In this document: positions 11,004 to 24,200 of the stretch, one piece after another | How the letters are laid out: each line of letters begins with the position of its first letter | How positions within the stretch are numbered: position 1 is the stretch's first letter | From: Ephemerocybe angulata | Taxonomy: Eukaryota > Basidiomycota > Agaricomycetes > Agaricales > Psathyrellaceae | NCBI GenBank assembly: GCA_013368325.1 | Contig: JAACJK010000163.1 | Location: forward strand, 2,852,001 to 2,916,000 | DNA: 64,000 nt | Direction: 5' to 3' | The notes under the pieces: model-generated | Seen by the model: the letters and a program-made list of their open reading frames with translations, nothing else | Database searches by the model: none | What the model was told of the DNA's origin: nothing | Made by a program: the position numbers and the translations under genes

Positions 11004-13975
11004 CCTTCTCGCGGTCGCTTAGCCTCTACCTACATATGTAACTATGTACTTGGACCTACGTACTTACCGGCGGCGGACCAGGATGCGGTCTCTCTTCAAG
11101 TCGCCTTCTTCTGCTTCTCCTGCTTCCTCTCGGGAACACTAGTTAACGTTGGACGATCCCCCGCCAGCAGTACATGTATGTGTATGTTCTATCAAATGGA
11201 CCCCGGTTCGAAGCCTTCCGGTGGTCGAGGTAGATATGGTGGTTCTGCCGGCGGTATGTGAGTGAGGTTGACCGACGTTCACACCATGGCCATACGTGGA
11301 ATGCAACTCGGATAGGAAAAAATCGGAGCGCCTGCTCGTCGTTTCACCGGCCAGAATTTCGTACGTGAATACGTGATGCAGGGATATGAATGTGAGTGCG
11401 TGTTGGATGTACGTACCCCATGGGGCGCTGGTCCTCGGCGTACGATTTTCAAGGCGTTGCAATGGGTGTTGTTCTTTCTAACACCGCTCAAACGGCGACA
11501 TATCCATGCAAAATGCGATCAGGGATGGGTATGAGCGTCATTCAAGACTTCATCAGACCCACTTTATGGTCTTCTGTTCGTTTCGTGCTGTTTCGTGGCG
11601 CGCTATTGTAGGTGCGCGATGGTGATCCCGCGCGCGAAGAGACGGCGCCTGAGCGCCTCGTGGTTGATACACTCAGGCTCAAGGTAAAGGTCGGGTAAGA
11701 CGGTCCTTCTGTGAGGGAGGTTACGAGAGAGGTTGACAGGGTCGAGCATCGATGTCGTTTTAGCATAGCGTTGCCGTTTGCTTAGTCCCCGGTAATTAAG
11801 CGCCCACAGAAGCCCGCCGCTTCTCTACGTCAGCCATGCGCGTGGGCGTGGACGGGGCTTTCTGAGAGGGGTTCCGGAGCGGTTCTACGAATGCAATATA
11901 TCACCTTTCAAGAATGGTGGGGGGTCGACTCCGCAGTCGGTATAAAAAGGTATAAAACGACCATCCAAGCATCTAGACAGCCACAAGGGAAATGGAATAC
12001 ACTCGATCTGCCTAGCCATCCTATGTTGAATTTCGATTTGTATCTTCCTTGGTGGAGTGTGAAGTGCCAAGGAGGGCGTGCACTCTGTTCAAGGATGTAG
12101 CATGCGGGAGGGAGGAGCAGGACGGCAGTGCGGGCGCTTGGCGGCGCATTCCAAGCGCTCACGGTGAACAAATTTAATCCGGCTCCGGCACCGTCTCCGC
12201 ACTTCACACCTTTCTCCCACGTTCTCCCACTCCCTCCCTTCAACGGTCTTAAACAGTCTTAAACCAACCTTGTACATCCATTCTCCTTGGAGTTGAGAAT
12301 CCGATCCCTGAAAATTCCTTCCTTTATCTGCGAGTGCGAATACATAGCTACGAGTAGGTGCAATGGCAAGCCGCACGGCACAGTCACACGACCAAGCAGT
12401 GGCTGCACCGGCTTACAGATGTACATACAACCCCCGAGTCCCTCCGCGTCTGCAGCCACGCCGTTCTTCCAAAAGCTTCCAAAATTCAAATCCACCGAGG
12501 GATCCAAAAGGCGCCCGCGAAGCGCAGGCACCCGATACGCGCTATACGCGCCTGATACGCGAGGCGCTTCGCTCGCCAATCGTGCACTGTACATCGGCGG
12601 GCCCGGTAATCTGCATCCGAGTCGCCGCCAATCGCGATTTCGACCATGTACGTATGTGCTTGGAATCTTGGATAGACTTGGATCTTTGAAAATACACCGG
12701 GTTTTATTTTTGGAGCGCGTCTGAGTGGGGGCTGACGAAGGCTGACGAAGCGGTCGGTGTGGCGGGCCAATGGGAGGAGGAGGAGAGGGCTGCAAGGATG
12801 TCTATGCGATTGGTTGGTTTTGGTTGGGGACGAATGAGAGGGAGATTATCAGATAACGAACGAACAAGGCACGCGCGCTCAAAATTTACCAACCTCCCCA
12901 GCCCGTTCTCTCTTCGTTTCTCATACGTGTGCTTTCCATAGGTATTATAAATTTATACTTACCCCCGTTCCGTCCTGGCGCTCCTACCCGTCCCTGCTTG
13001 TTCCTGCGCCCCCCGAGCCCGAGCCCGAATGCCTTTAATCTTAGCCAGCGACATCATGACGCAGCGCAGCAGCGCTCCCCACTGTAACAGAGCCTTCCAC
13101 GTACATGTTCTATTGTTACACGAATCACCCACCGTACTTCCGCTCCTCGGTCGCCTCTTCGCTCGCTCCTCACAGCACCCATACTTACATTCTGATTCTC
13201 TCCCTCCCAACGCTTGGGCGGCGTACGAACGCCGACCGACCTCGCTCTCACATCTTTTAATACAACACCGAAGTGACTCGACCCACGTCAGGCCACAGAG
13301 ATGAAGACATTCTAGAAAGAAAGATGACGACCCGCGTAAGAGAGATGGGTCTAGAATGACCGGCGACGAGCGTCAAGCACAACCTGATGATAAATAAGCA
13401 TCGACAACCAGGCAGGTAAGTAAGTACAATGAGTAATAAAATCACAGCGCGCCCAAGCCGACGTTGTTCCAAGAAATACGGGGAGTATGCAGCAGTCGGT
13501 GGGTGGGTGGGTACCGGGCGCCTATCGTAGAGTCGTAGTATCGTATCGTAATATAGTATAGTAGTAGGGTAGGGTAGGGTAGGTTATGCATCTAGCATTT
13601 TTTGGTACTGCCATCATCGATCGATCGACCAAGAAACAAGCAAGCAGGCGAGCGGGGAAGGAGATGATGGGTGGGGAGAAGAGAATAGAAGAAGAGCGAG
13701 GGGGGAGAGTTCCAAGAGTACAACATACAACAGTGAGATGGGCACGATAAATAGATGAGCGATGTATGAATGATGATGATGATGCATGCGAGCGATGAGC
13801 GATGTATGAGCAAGACGAGACGGGACGAGACGAGGCAAGGGGACGAGCAGAACGAAAGTCGAACGAAGCAAAAAGAAGAGGAAGAAAGCGAATAAAAACG
13901 AGAAATCCATCCAAACCTTCCAATAAAAGGCACCAAAAATCCAAGATCCAAAGTCGATCCATCCGATCCTCCTCT
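11004..13975. other. Gene-poor region
   Basis: About 3 kb without a gene I can support. Several 100-180-codon frames occur on both strands around 12.3-12.8 kb, but they overlap one another, lack motifs, and look like chance frames in GC-rich DNA. Simple-sequence tracts occur near 13.56 kb (TAGGG repeats) and 13.77 kb (ATG/GAT repeats). The stretch 13.5-13.98 kb is probably the 3' UTR of the RanBP2-finger gene. Confidence 0.45.
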
Positions 13976-15729
13976 CTACCTGACCCTGCCCATCCCAATA
14001 ACACCCACCCCAGCCCCATGTCCCACCTCCAAATGCGGCGGGAACGCCCCCAAAGGCGTCGCACCCCCGCTCCCGCCGAGCATCCCCTCCTTCTCGTCCA
14101 TCTCCCAAATACTCGCCGCAATCCGCCCGCTCCCCGCGCTCCCGCTCGAGTCCGTGCTCCCGCTGCTCACCCGTGGCGGGCGCATGCGCATGCGGCGCTC
14201 GAGGTCGAGGTGCAGGTCCGCGGCGAGGTCGGGCGGCGGCGAGACGTCCGAATAAGACGAGTGGTGCGAGTGCAGCTCGGACGAGCTCGTGCTGCGCGTG
14301 CTTGCGTTGCTCGTGGGTGAGAGCGAGGGCGGGGACTGCACCATGTCTTGCAGGAAGGAGGGTAGGAGCGGCGCGGGGGCGTGCACCTGGGTGTGCGGCG
14401 TCGAGGTGCGCGAGATGCTGGCAAAGGGGTGGCGCGACTGCTGCTGGCCCGGATGCTGCTGGAACGAAAGATGCTGTTGCGGATACGAGCTGTCCATCCT
14501 CTGCCCGTGTGGCGTGGCCATCGAGCTCTGGCTCGGAGTGGGAGAGACCGATGCGCTGCCACCATTGGCACTCGCACTCGCACTGGTGGTCGTCGACCCT
14601 TCTCGGGGAAAGCTAAACGCGCCGGGGTTAGGACCCGTCGCGTACAAAGGCGAAGGCGGAGCACGCTGTTGCTGTTGCTGCTGCTGGGCGTGATGCTGCT
14701 GCACGCGCTGCTGGAGCGGTTGCAGCTGCGCCGGAGGACGGAAGTGCGACTGCTGCACCTGCTGCTGCTGATGGGGTGGCGGCGGCGGTGGGTGAGACGC
14801 CTGCTGCAGCAACAACAACTGCTGCTGTCGCTGCTGCAAGAGCTGCTGCTGCTGCTGGAGATGCATAAGCTGCTCGCGCTGCTGCTGCTGCAGGTGCTGG
14901 ATCTGCCCCGCGGAGAGCGTCGGCTGCCTGCGCGGGGGAGGGCCCGCACTCGCCGCGTTCGCCGCACCGCCCGTCTGGTAGATCATGGGCCCCGGAGACG
15001 GGGAGCCCAAAGCGAGGTGGGACCGGGCGCGGGGCACGGGGCGGTGGGCGTGCATCTGCATGCCACCCTGAGCGTGGGGGCCGTCGCCTTGGAAGCCTGG
15101 GACGCGGCGGACTTGGGGCGGCGTGAGGGTGTGGGCGCGGGGCGATGCGGTCGTGTCGCGCGTCATCGCTGCGGTCATAGGTGCCGCACCGGGCGTCGTC
15201 GCCTGCGGCGAGGTCGACGAGGTCTGCGAGAGGACCTGGGTAAGCAGCGCGATGCGTTCGGCCTGCACCGCGGCGGAGATGGAGTCGCCGTTGCCCTCGG
15301 CGTCTAAGACACGGTCAGGATGGATGTGAAACGCGTCGGAAAAAACTCACAGGGAAGGCAGGTCTGGCAGACCTTGCGGCGGCGCCAGTTGAGGTAGTTG
15401 CATTTTTGGCATATCCAGTCGCCGGGCTGGTGGGAGATGGGTCCGCGGTTGCCGGTGTTGAGGATGGGGGGCGCGACGCCGACGACGTTGGAGGGGCGGA
15501 TCTGGCCCTGCTCGGGGAAGGGCTCGTTGTCGGGCCAGTACATGATGCAGGGGGCGAGGGGGTCGCTGCTGATGTTCTGGACGCGCCCGCCGACGGCGAA
15601 GGCGCGGCCGCTGGGGGTGAGCAGCGGCTGGGCGGGTTTTGGGGGCTGGGGCTGGGGCGGCGGGGGCGGCCTGAAGGTGCTCTCCTGGCGGTGCTGGGGC
15701 TGGGCGGACGAGTAGAAGACGTGGTCCAT
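13976..15729 (-). CDS. RanBP2-type zinc-finger protein with polyQ tail
   Basis: Two exons, 15729-15351 and 15303-13976, join in frame to 568 residues. Near residue 110 lies DWICQKCNYLNWRRRKVCQTC, matching the RanBP2 zinc-finger pattern W-x-C-x2-C-x3-N-x6-C-x2-C. Fingers of this type bind single-stranded RNA (GGU-like) or ubiquitin. The protein starts with a Pro-rich segment (FRPPPPPQPQPP). After the intron it becomes strongly Gln-rich, with CAG/CTG runs at about 14660-14900, followed by a Ser-rich region. Such low-complexity tails are common in fungal RNA-granule and regulatory proteins. An RNA-binding role is inferred from the finger. A short upstream coding exon cannot be excluded. Confidence 0.75.
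14660..14895. repeat. CTG/CAG trinucleotide tracts within the coding sequence
   Basis: Clusters of CTG (CAG on the coding minus strand) encode several polyglutamine runs of the RanBP2-finger protein. Such tracts are prone to length change. Confidence 0.8.
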
Positions 15730-16069
15730 GGTGGGTGGGCGGGGAGAGGCACAACCAATACAGAGTCTGTTTCGTCTTTTGAATGTGAGATGCGAGACGT
15801 CTCGGATGCTCCACCTGACTCACCCAAAGTTGTGGGCTGCGCACAGACACAGCCAGTCGCCGTGGCGGAAGACGGCGGATGGCTGGGGCGGGTTCGAGGA
15901 GAGGAGGAAGTCGAGGGCGGCCATGCAGACAAGCCGGCGCGATCCTCCTTTATGAGCTGCATCGCCACGTGACTTACCTCGCGCAAAACCGCAGATCCAT
16001 CCACGCATCCCCATCGGGCCCGAGGAATTCATCTATCAACATTGAAGCGCCCTGGCAACCCACGTAATA

Positions 16070-19000
16070 TTAATCAACACACACAACCAGCCCCCGATCC
16101 TCCAGATGCCGCGCATACCGCCCCCAGCTGCCCGCCCCGCCCCCCGCCACCGACACCGTCCCCAGCGTCTGCAGGCTGCCCACCACGAACAGCGCACGCC
16201 GCGCCCGCGTCAGCCCCACGTTCAGCCGCCGCCGGTCCCCCAGGAACCCGATCTGCCCCCCGCCGTTGTTGCGCACCGTCGAAAACACAATCACCTCCTT
16301 CTCCCGCCCCTCGAACCCGTCCACCGTCGAGATCTCAATCTGCGCCAGCTGCATGAACCGCGTGTCGCCCAGCGCAGCCCGCAGGCCCCCCGCCCACGCC
16401 CCGTCCGCGCTGAACACCCGCGTCAGCAGCGATATCTGCGCCACGTAAGGCGCGATGATCCCGATGTCCTCCCCGCGGAGTTCCTGCACTCAGATTAGTC
16501 CGCGCATCACCGGATCAAACTCTCGTTCGCACGCACCGGGTTGCTGACGAGCAGGTCCACCACGACCCGTGCAATGATATCCGCCTCTGCGTGGTTCACC
16601 CGACTCCGCTCCTTCACCGCTTCCTGCCCTGCGTGGTCCAGGAAAATCACGCTCGGCCGCCCACGCCCGCCCCCCAGGAACGCGCTCTGCGGCGGCAGCA
16701 GCCCCGCCTGCACCTGCCCCGCCGCATCCACCGTCCCGTCCCGCACCCCGCCCAGGTAAAATTCCTTTGACGGAAAACTCGAGATCCCAGGGTGCATGCG
16801 GTACTGCGTGTCCAGCATCACACTTGGTGTGTCTGCAGTTCTGTCAGTTTCGCGTCTAAGGACAATAGTTGGCACGCACCGCCCTCCCTCGTCAGCCGTT
16901 CAAACAGACTGACCGCAAGCCCCATGTCCCGCGCCTCCTGGCTAAGAATGACGGGCGGCAGCTGCTTGTGGTCCCCTATCAGCGCCAGGTGCTTGCACTA
17001 CCGGAGAATTAGCATTATGAATGTGGGGAGGCGCAAAGACACACGCACGCCTTTCATGAGCGGGATAAGCGACGCAGGCTCTGTCGACATGCTCGCTTCA
17101 TCCAGAAACACCACCGGAAAGTCCACTATATTCAGGGACGACGTCGCAGCCGTGATGCACGTCGTGCATATCTGCCCTACGCATCAGTACACTGCATTCA
17201 TATAGTCATGAATGCACTCACCACGTCGCTCTGCCCGATCACGTCCCTCAGCATCTCCTGTTGCAGCGCATAAATCTTCCCCTTCAGTCCCCCAAGCTGT
17301 CTGCTCAGCTTCACCAGCCCCGCCTTCATGTTCCGCAACCGCGCCCCTAGTCTCTTCCCGCCCCCCTCCGCCTCCATCTTCTTCTCCACCTCTCTGATCT
17401 TCCCATGCAGGTCCGCGACCTGCTCCGAGGTCTCTGCCTCCTCTTCCTGGAGCGTTTTCAGCTCTGGGGCACGTGGGTGCCGCTCGAGTTTGTAGGCGAC
17501 GGAGTGGTGGATGAGCGACGGGCGGATGGATGGCCCAAAGCCCACGCGTAGGGGCGTAAGACCCGCGGCGGCGAGACCCTCGACGAGGTTGTCGACGGCG
17601 ACGTTCGTGTAGGTACATACGAGAATAGGATGCGGTACAGCAAAGTGCTTTTTGAGCAGCGTGAGCGTGTGTAGGATCGTTTTGGTCTTGCCAGTGCCTG
17701 GGGGCTGCGAGCAGCCTTAGTATCTTCGCACAATAAAAAGGAAAGAAAACACTCACCCCCTGCACCAAACTAACCTTCCGCCCCACCATAGCCGCCATCG
17801 CCCTCACCTGACTCGCATTCAACCCCTCCAGGCTCGGATCCCCGTCCATCCCCACCGGCGGACTCACCCTATGCCTCCTCACCCAACTCTCAATCCTCTG
17901 ATCCACACTAAATATCCCCGGCTCGCCCTTCTCCTGCTCCCCGCCCTCCTTGCCCTTCGCCACAGCCACCAGCCCCAGCTCCGCCTCCGCCATCTCCGTC
18001 TCCAGGTCCATCGCAGCGGCCTCGGCGGCAGCAGCCGCCGCCGCCTCCCTCCGCGCCCTCTCAAACCCCCGCAGCAGCTCCTTCCGCACGCCCGTCCCGC
18101 CCAACACGTACTCCTTCCACTGGCCCTCGCCCACGTCCCTTTCGTCGCGGCACTCGGCGGCTTCGCGCTGTAGGATGTCGTCGACGTCTACCCCAATTGC
18201 GTGCACTGCTGCGCGCATGCGGTCGTAGACGAGCGCGGGGCGCCCGAGGTCGACGCGCCAGGTCCCGCTGTCGAGCCCTGGGATGCGTTCGGGGAAGCAG
18301 ATGCGGAGCTGCGAGGCGGTGAGGGAGGCGATTGTGCCGAGGATGGGGGCTTCGGTTAGTGGGGAGGTGCGGGAGAGGAGGATCGTGGTGCCGTTTCTGG
18401 GCGAGTACAAGAGTAGAGTAGAGTAGAGTAGAGTGAGAGTTAGTCGGTAATACCATAAGGAAGAGATGGGAATGGGAATATGGGAGAGTGGGACTCACTC
18501 GAAACGGTGTTCGGGCAGTTTGACGCCTGGACCGACTGCGAAGGCTGCGGTGGGCTTGCCGAACATGTTTTTGGCCATCCAGAAGGCGGTGAGGTCTGTG
18601 ATGCAGTAGCCCTCGTCTTTGAGGCGCTTGAGGTCCCAGGTTGCGAGGCGCTCGCGCAGGACGGCGGCATCTTCGAGCTGTTCGGCTGTTATCGCGGGTT
18701 TGAAGCTGTGTGCAGAGGGAGGTGGGGTCGTGAGTTTTTGGTGAGAGGAGAAGAGGGGAGAGGGGCGACGTACTGGTCTCGGTATGCTTGGACCTCTTCG
18801 TGGAACGGGTCTTCGGCGCGGATTTCGACTAGTTCGGGTTTGCGGCGCTTGATGCGGACGTCGCTGTTTAGCTTTAGGGTTTTTGAGGAGGAGGAGGAGG
18901 TCTTTTTCGCTGGTTTTTCGTCCGGGGTGTCGGTTTTATCCTTTGAAAGCGTGGATGTCGTGGAATTGGATCGGGGTTTGCGCTTTGTGCTTGCAAGCCC

Positions 19001-19606
19001 GCGGCAGAGCCCTCCACGTTTGCTTGAGAACCAGAGACGCCAGTCCCAGAGGGCGTCGCGGCTCGCAAGGGGCGGGCGGGGGTCTTTGGGCTTGCTGCTC
19101 TTGCTCTTGCTCTTTGGGGTGGATTTGGGTTTTACGGCGGCGAGTCCCTCGCGTTCGGCGCGCAGGATGGTGGGGCCGTGGATGATGCAGCGTTCGGCGT
19201 CGGTGAGGGGTGGGGGTGGGGAGGAGAGGAGGGAGAGGAGGGCTTCTGCTTGTTCGGAGGGGGAGAGGAGGGAGTAGCGTGTTCCTCCATTAGTATTAGT
19301 ATTGGATTTAGATTTAGTATTAGGTGAGGTGGGAGTGGGGGTTTTCCGTGATTTGGACTTGGTGGAGGTGCTGGTAGTGTATGCGCGGTGGAGTGGGGTG
19401 GGTGTGAAGGTGCAGTGGTGTCGGCAGCGCAGTGGGGTGAGTGGGAGTGTGAATGTTGGGATGGGCCCGGATTCGCGGGTGGGAATGCGTCTCTTCCTGC
19501 TGCGTGCTGGCGGATTGGATGCGAGGATGGAACCGCCAGCGCGCTCGAGGAGGAATTGCGCCATTGGCTCGCGGACGCCTGCGACGACGCGCCGTTGTGC
19601 CATCAC
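16070..19606 (-). CDS. Superfamily 1 UPF1-like helicase, possibly mitochondrial
   Basis: Exons on the minus strand include 19606-18774, 18705-18499, 18396-17757 and 17704-17222, then several short ones to 16070. SF1 helicase motifs appear in order: PPGTGKTKT (Walker A), CTYTNVAVDNLV (Ia), VVFLDEASM (Walker B), LIGDHKQLPPV (III), LDTQYRMHP (IV), ISTVDGFEGREKEVIVFST (V) and RRLNVGLTRARRALFVVG (VI). This is the UPF1/SMUBP2/Hcs1 branch, whose members unwind DNA or RNA 5' to 3'. The N-terminus is basic, rich in Arg/Ser/Thr and lacks acids over about 80 residues, ending LHRAYTTSTS, which looks like a mitochondrial presequence; that is inference. An alanine-rich helix (REAAAAAAAEAAAMD) and a coiled-coil insertion lie in the helicase region. 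It is divergent from the decarboxylase gene. Confidence 0.85.
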
Positions 19607-20006
19607 TGCGTCGCTCGTTCTTCAGCCGGTCAGTCACTGAACAGAACAGTAGCAGAACCGTTTTAGCAGGGAATCCAGCAGAGAGTCTAAGCCGTAGCGC
19701 TGGAAGGAGTGAGTCAAGAGCGGAGAGGGAGGAAGAAAGTAACACGGTCGTTGATTCGCGTTGACAGCAGCAGCAGATAGATCCCGTCCGCCAATCAGGT
19801 GACGCGGGAAAACAAACCTTGGGCGGCTATCATGCTTGCGGCCCGCCGTCCGAGCGCGTTCGTGCACGGGCCTGTGGAGCGTCATGTATGACCGCGACAG
19901 TGAGATGTCTGAGAGGTGAGACGATTCAGAATGGGCTGGCTGCTAGGTCTACTCTTGGCTTTGCACCGACAACGACGACCGTAACGAAGCCTTGACGTTA
20001 AACGAA
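19607..20006. promoter_or_regulatory. Divergent promoter region (helicase / decarboxylase)
   Basis: A 400-bp gap between two divergent starts, so it must hold both promoters. No clear TATA box was seen on either side. Confidence 0.4.
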
Positions 20007-23000
20007 ATGCCAGTTCAGAATTCGCCCGCGACGTACGAGGCGTCCTCCCAGCAGATCCACGAGGCCGTCTCTGCATGGTTCCTCGGGCCCCAGGCGGAGA
20101 ACGCAGAGCTCCTCAAAGATCTTTTCAATGATATCGTCGCGGACCACGTCTCCGCACGGACCTCCTACCACCCCGAAGACGGCGTACGTTTTCTTTCTCA
20201 AACTTTTCGACTCTACTTACGCTGACAGGCCTTACACAGGCCTTCATAACACAAGACATAAAACACAGCGAAGTCTACCACCGCATGGTCGCAACCCTGC
20301 GCACAAAGCTCGCGCGCCTCTCTTCGCTCCTCAACGACCGCTCTGTCCCCTTTTACTCCCCGCGCTATGCCGCGCACATGGTTTTCGAGAGCAGCCTGCC
20401 CTCCATCGCAGGTTGGCTCGCCGCGATGCTCCTCAACCCGAACAATGTGAGCTTCGATGCGGGCCCTATTACGACGCTGCTTGAGCTTGAGGTTGGGAGG
20501 GATTTGTGTAGGATGTTGGGGTTTGAGGAGGGTGGGGATGTGAGGAGTTGGGGACATTTGACCTGTGATGGGACTGTGGCGAATATTGAAGCGATTTGGT
20601 GTGTTGGATATTCTCTATGTCGTTTTGTTCCCATTTATTGATACTGCATCTATTATCAGGGCTGGTACGTAGCGCAAGTAATCTGTAGGAAAGACGACAC
20701 GAGAGCTAAGATCCTTTTACAGCGCGCAACCTCAAATTCTATCCCCTCGCGCTCCGCGCCGCGATGGCCCCCTCGCACCCCCTCCACTTCCTCTCCAAAA
20801 TATTCACCGTGCCCTTGCCCTCCAACCCCGCCATCGACGTCCCCCTCTGCTTCCTCTCCACCTGGGAGCTCCTCAACCTTCGCCCAGCAGACATACTCTC
20901 CATCCCCGACCGCCTGACGCGCGAACATAACGTCTCGACGCACTTCCTCGAAACCACCCTGAGTAAATATCTGGTGCAGAGTACGGGGATGGCGGGGCTC
21001 GGTGCGTGGGGTGTCGATAAGAGTCCGAAGTTTTTGGTAGCGAGTACGAAACATTATTCATGGCCCAAGGGCGTCGGTGCGTTCACATACCCTCAAGTTA
21101 CACCTGGAGTTGGAAGTTGATTATCTTTTCATTTGTGTTATGATGCGTATCTAGCACTTGCGGGTGTGGGCTCAGAGAACCTCGTGAACGTCCCAGTCGA
21201 CATACACGCGCGGATCGACGTGCAGGCGCTCCGACATATACTAGACCATCATCTCAGCACGCGGCAGGCCGTGTACGCCGTCGTCGCCATCATGGGCAGC
21301 ACGGAGGAGGGCGCCGTGGACCCCCTCGCCAAGATCATAGAGCTGCGCGAAGAGTATCAGGCAAAGGGGCTCAGTTTCATTGTACATGCAGGTGCGCGTG
21401 GCTTTGCATTTTTCTCAAAGTAGTGTTGTAGAGAGGCTGATGGGATTGGACAGATGCGGCGTGGGGCGGGTATTTTACGGCTACGCTTCGTGACCCGCCC
21501 GCTGAATGGCATTCGACCTGGCCCGGCTCCTCCTCCTCGACTCAGGATGCATCGGAACGCACACCTTTCAATCGCGACTACTCCCCGACGCTCGCTATGA
21601 AGCCGTACACATTACACCAACTCGGCGCCCTGAAAGACGCGGACAGCGTGACGGTCGACCCGCATAAGGGCGGGTACTGCCCGTACCCCGCGGGCGGCCT
21701 ATGTTATCGCGATAGGCGGATGCGGTGCTTGCTCACATGGACGGCACCGTATATCCAGCACGGCAAACGCGGGGAAAGTATTGGCGTGCATGGTGTTGAG
21801 GGCAGGTGCGTGGGCGCTTATCTTCTTTTCCGCTGATGGTGATGCTAAGCGCCCGAATTCTTGTTGGTGTTTTGGGTGATGCAGTAAGCCGGGTGCTGCG
21901 GCTGCCGCGGTGTATATGCATCACTCCGTGGTGGGGCTGCATAAGCGCGGACATGGGGGTCTCCTCGGAGAGGTGTCGTTTACATGCGCTCGCGTACGTT
22001 GTTTTTCGTTCTTCAGCAGTCAAAGTACGGGTTTCTAATGTTGGACCGTGACACATCGCACCCGACCGGCTTTCATTCGTCTCCTTTCCATGGAACGGCT
22101 TCACCTGTCTATGCGACGCTACGACGATAACTCGTGAATCGTGAATCGTGCTGCTGCTGCTGCTTCGCGCATGGTTTACTGCACGTCGCGACGCGATATG
22201 AATGGGTGTTGGATCTCTAGATCGCGGCGCATTGGGCTACGATGTCTGATGCGAGCACGCCTTACACTATCACACCCTTCAACCCCTTACGCTCCGAATC
22301 TACGCCTGCCTCGCCCGCTGCCACCGCAGAGCTCGAGGCCGAGAAAAGGTTCATCAAGGAGCGCATCCTCGGGCGGTCGAATGAGGAGTTGATTAAAGAG
22401 GCGGAAAGCGATCCGGGCGTGCTGGCGGAGCTTAGGGCTCTGGGAAGTGATCTGAATATCAACGCATTTGTGTGTAATTTTAGAGTGAGGAGGAGGAAGG
22501 GCGAGGGAAGGGAAGGTGAGTATCTAGATTCTGAACTTCTGTGGTGCGATCTTCGGTGTTTCAGGGCTCTCGGAAGCGCTGTGGTGTGGCTCGCGGCGGA
22601 CCCTGATCGTTGCTGACTGACGCTTGGATACCTACCTACAGGCACGCACGCTAGGACGGAAGTCGAAGATGGGAAGGGTGATGGGGAGCAGTGGGAGTGG
22701 GTCCTGAATGACGACGTCTCCGAGGCGAATTACCTGAATCGGTGCATCTTCGACCGGCTGTCTGTGACGGATATCGGGCAGCACCCGCGCAAGGTGCCGC
22801 TCTTCATCAGCGCGACGGTGTTGCAGGCGCAGGATTATGGAGTGTGTTTGGAGAGGCTTAAGGAGCGCGCGGGGCTTGAGGCGGGGAGTGGGCGCGATTT
22901 GTTTGTGTTGAGGAATGTGGTGATGAGCCCGTTCCAGGCGGGGGCGGGGTTTGTGGGGAAGATGGAGGAGGCGTTTAGGCGGGTTTTGGAGGAGAGTTTG

Positions 23001-24200
23001 AAGGTACGTTGTTTCTGGGTTCGAGTGTAGTTCACTCGACGATCGTTGCTATTATGAAGTACTAATGCCCCGACGATATCGTAGCATGTTGTGGAGAAGA
23101 ACACGGTTACACCGCAGATCCATCGGTTCATCGTGCAGGGCACCGATAGGCTCTTCCTTGCATACCGGCCGCTCTTCCATAAGGCGAATGGGCGGCAGCA
23201 GCTTATTCTGGAAGTGGACGTGCCGGACAGGGCGCAGTGGGCTGCGTACCTCGAGGCGAGGACGGAGCACCCGAATGCGATATTTGAGCTGTGGACCCGG
23301 CCGACGCCAGTGACGATCGAGCAGCTTTTGCAGGGCGAGGAGCCGTTGCCTTGTTTGGTGTTGGCCGAGTAAGTGTTATCGACGACGAGGATCTGCCTTT
23401 ATAGTTTGCAATGACTAACGGGTCGCTCACTCTCTAGCAGCCACGTTGTCCTCAACGTTGCGTGTGCAATCGTTTCGCTGAACCTAACGATTGCGCACCC
23501 ACGCGTCGTGAAGCACCGCTCTTTGCGGTCGCGGTACCTCGACGCCGAGTATCCAGGCGCGCACACGCCGTTCTACCTCTATGGCACGCCTGCGCAGGCG
23601 CACATCGACCACATGCTCCTCAAGGCGCCGAACGCACAGTTCAGCGCGGAGGGCGTGGGGCTTGAACTTGATCACCCCGTTCCCTCGGAGAAGCTCGCGG
23701 CGGGTGTAATCCTGTATGTGCTCAACGCTCCCGAGGCTGCGATGCAGCCGTTCCAGGAGGACAGGGACGGCGCGGTGCAGTGTTTCTTCTACCCTGATGC
23801 GCAGTTTGAGGTTATGGTGTGCGACGATCCGTTTGAGGCTACGGCGCATGGGCCTGGGTTGGCGGATGCGAGTACGCATAAGCACCCTGTTATTGCGCGG
23901 GGAAAGATGAGGCTGCCGTTGAATGTGTTTGTGGATATGGTGGATCTGAATAGGGAGGACTTTAGGGGTAATGAGAGGATTACGCCGGGGATGGTGAAGG
24001 GGATGGATTGGGAGGACCAGACGGCGTGGATGGCGATGGTGAGGGAGAGGTTGGATGAGGGGGGTAATGAGTATTTTACGTCGAATAGGAATCATGGGGT
24101 GGATGGGATGTTTAATGATGGGAGGGATATTAGCAGGAAGCCGGATTTGAGGGAGGAGGTGGATGCGGATGCGGATGTCAAGGCGGCCGGGTACAATTGA
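20007..24200 (+). CDS. Group II PLP-dependent decarboxylase with long C-terminal extension
   Basis: The ATG at 20007 opens MPVQNSPATYEASSQQ, and about 11 exons run to the stop at 24200 (roughly 1,090 residues). Family marks: AHMVFESSLPSIAGWLAAML, TCDGTVANIEAIWAARNLKF, HADAAWGGYF and SVTVDPHKGGYCPYPAGG. In the last, Lys (codon 21666-21668) is the pyridoxal-phosphate Schiff-base residue and the Asp of DAAWGG pairs with the ring nitrogen. Reading W-A-A-R-N requires a 5-nt micro-exon (20660-20664). Canonical enzymes of this group (aromatic amino acid, tyrosine or glutamate decarboxylases) are near 450-550 residues. The extra ~500 residues contain beta-rich segments (FIVQGTDRLFLAYRPLF, KMRLPLNVFVDMVDL) of no recognised family. 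This recalls the non-canonical fungal aromatic decarboxylase with a C-terminal appendage described in Psilocybe; substrate is unproven. Confidence 0.8.

Noticed and set aside
12259..12795. Overlapping frames of 95-178 codons on both strands
   Set aside because: Several frames overlap in GC-rich DNA with no domain, no splice pattern and no paralogue in the window.
14381..15307. Leu/Arg-rich 308-residue + strand frame
   Set aside because: Antisense of the CAG-repeat RanBP2-finger exon; no motif of its own.
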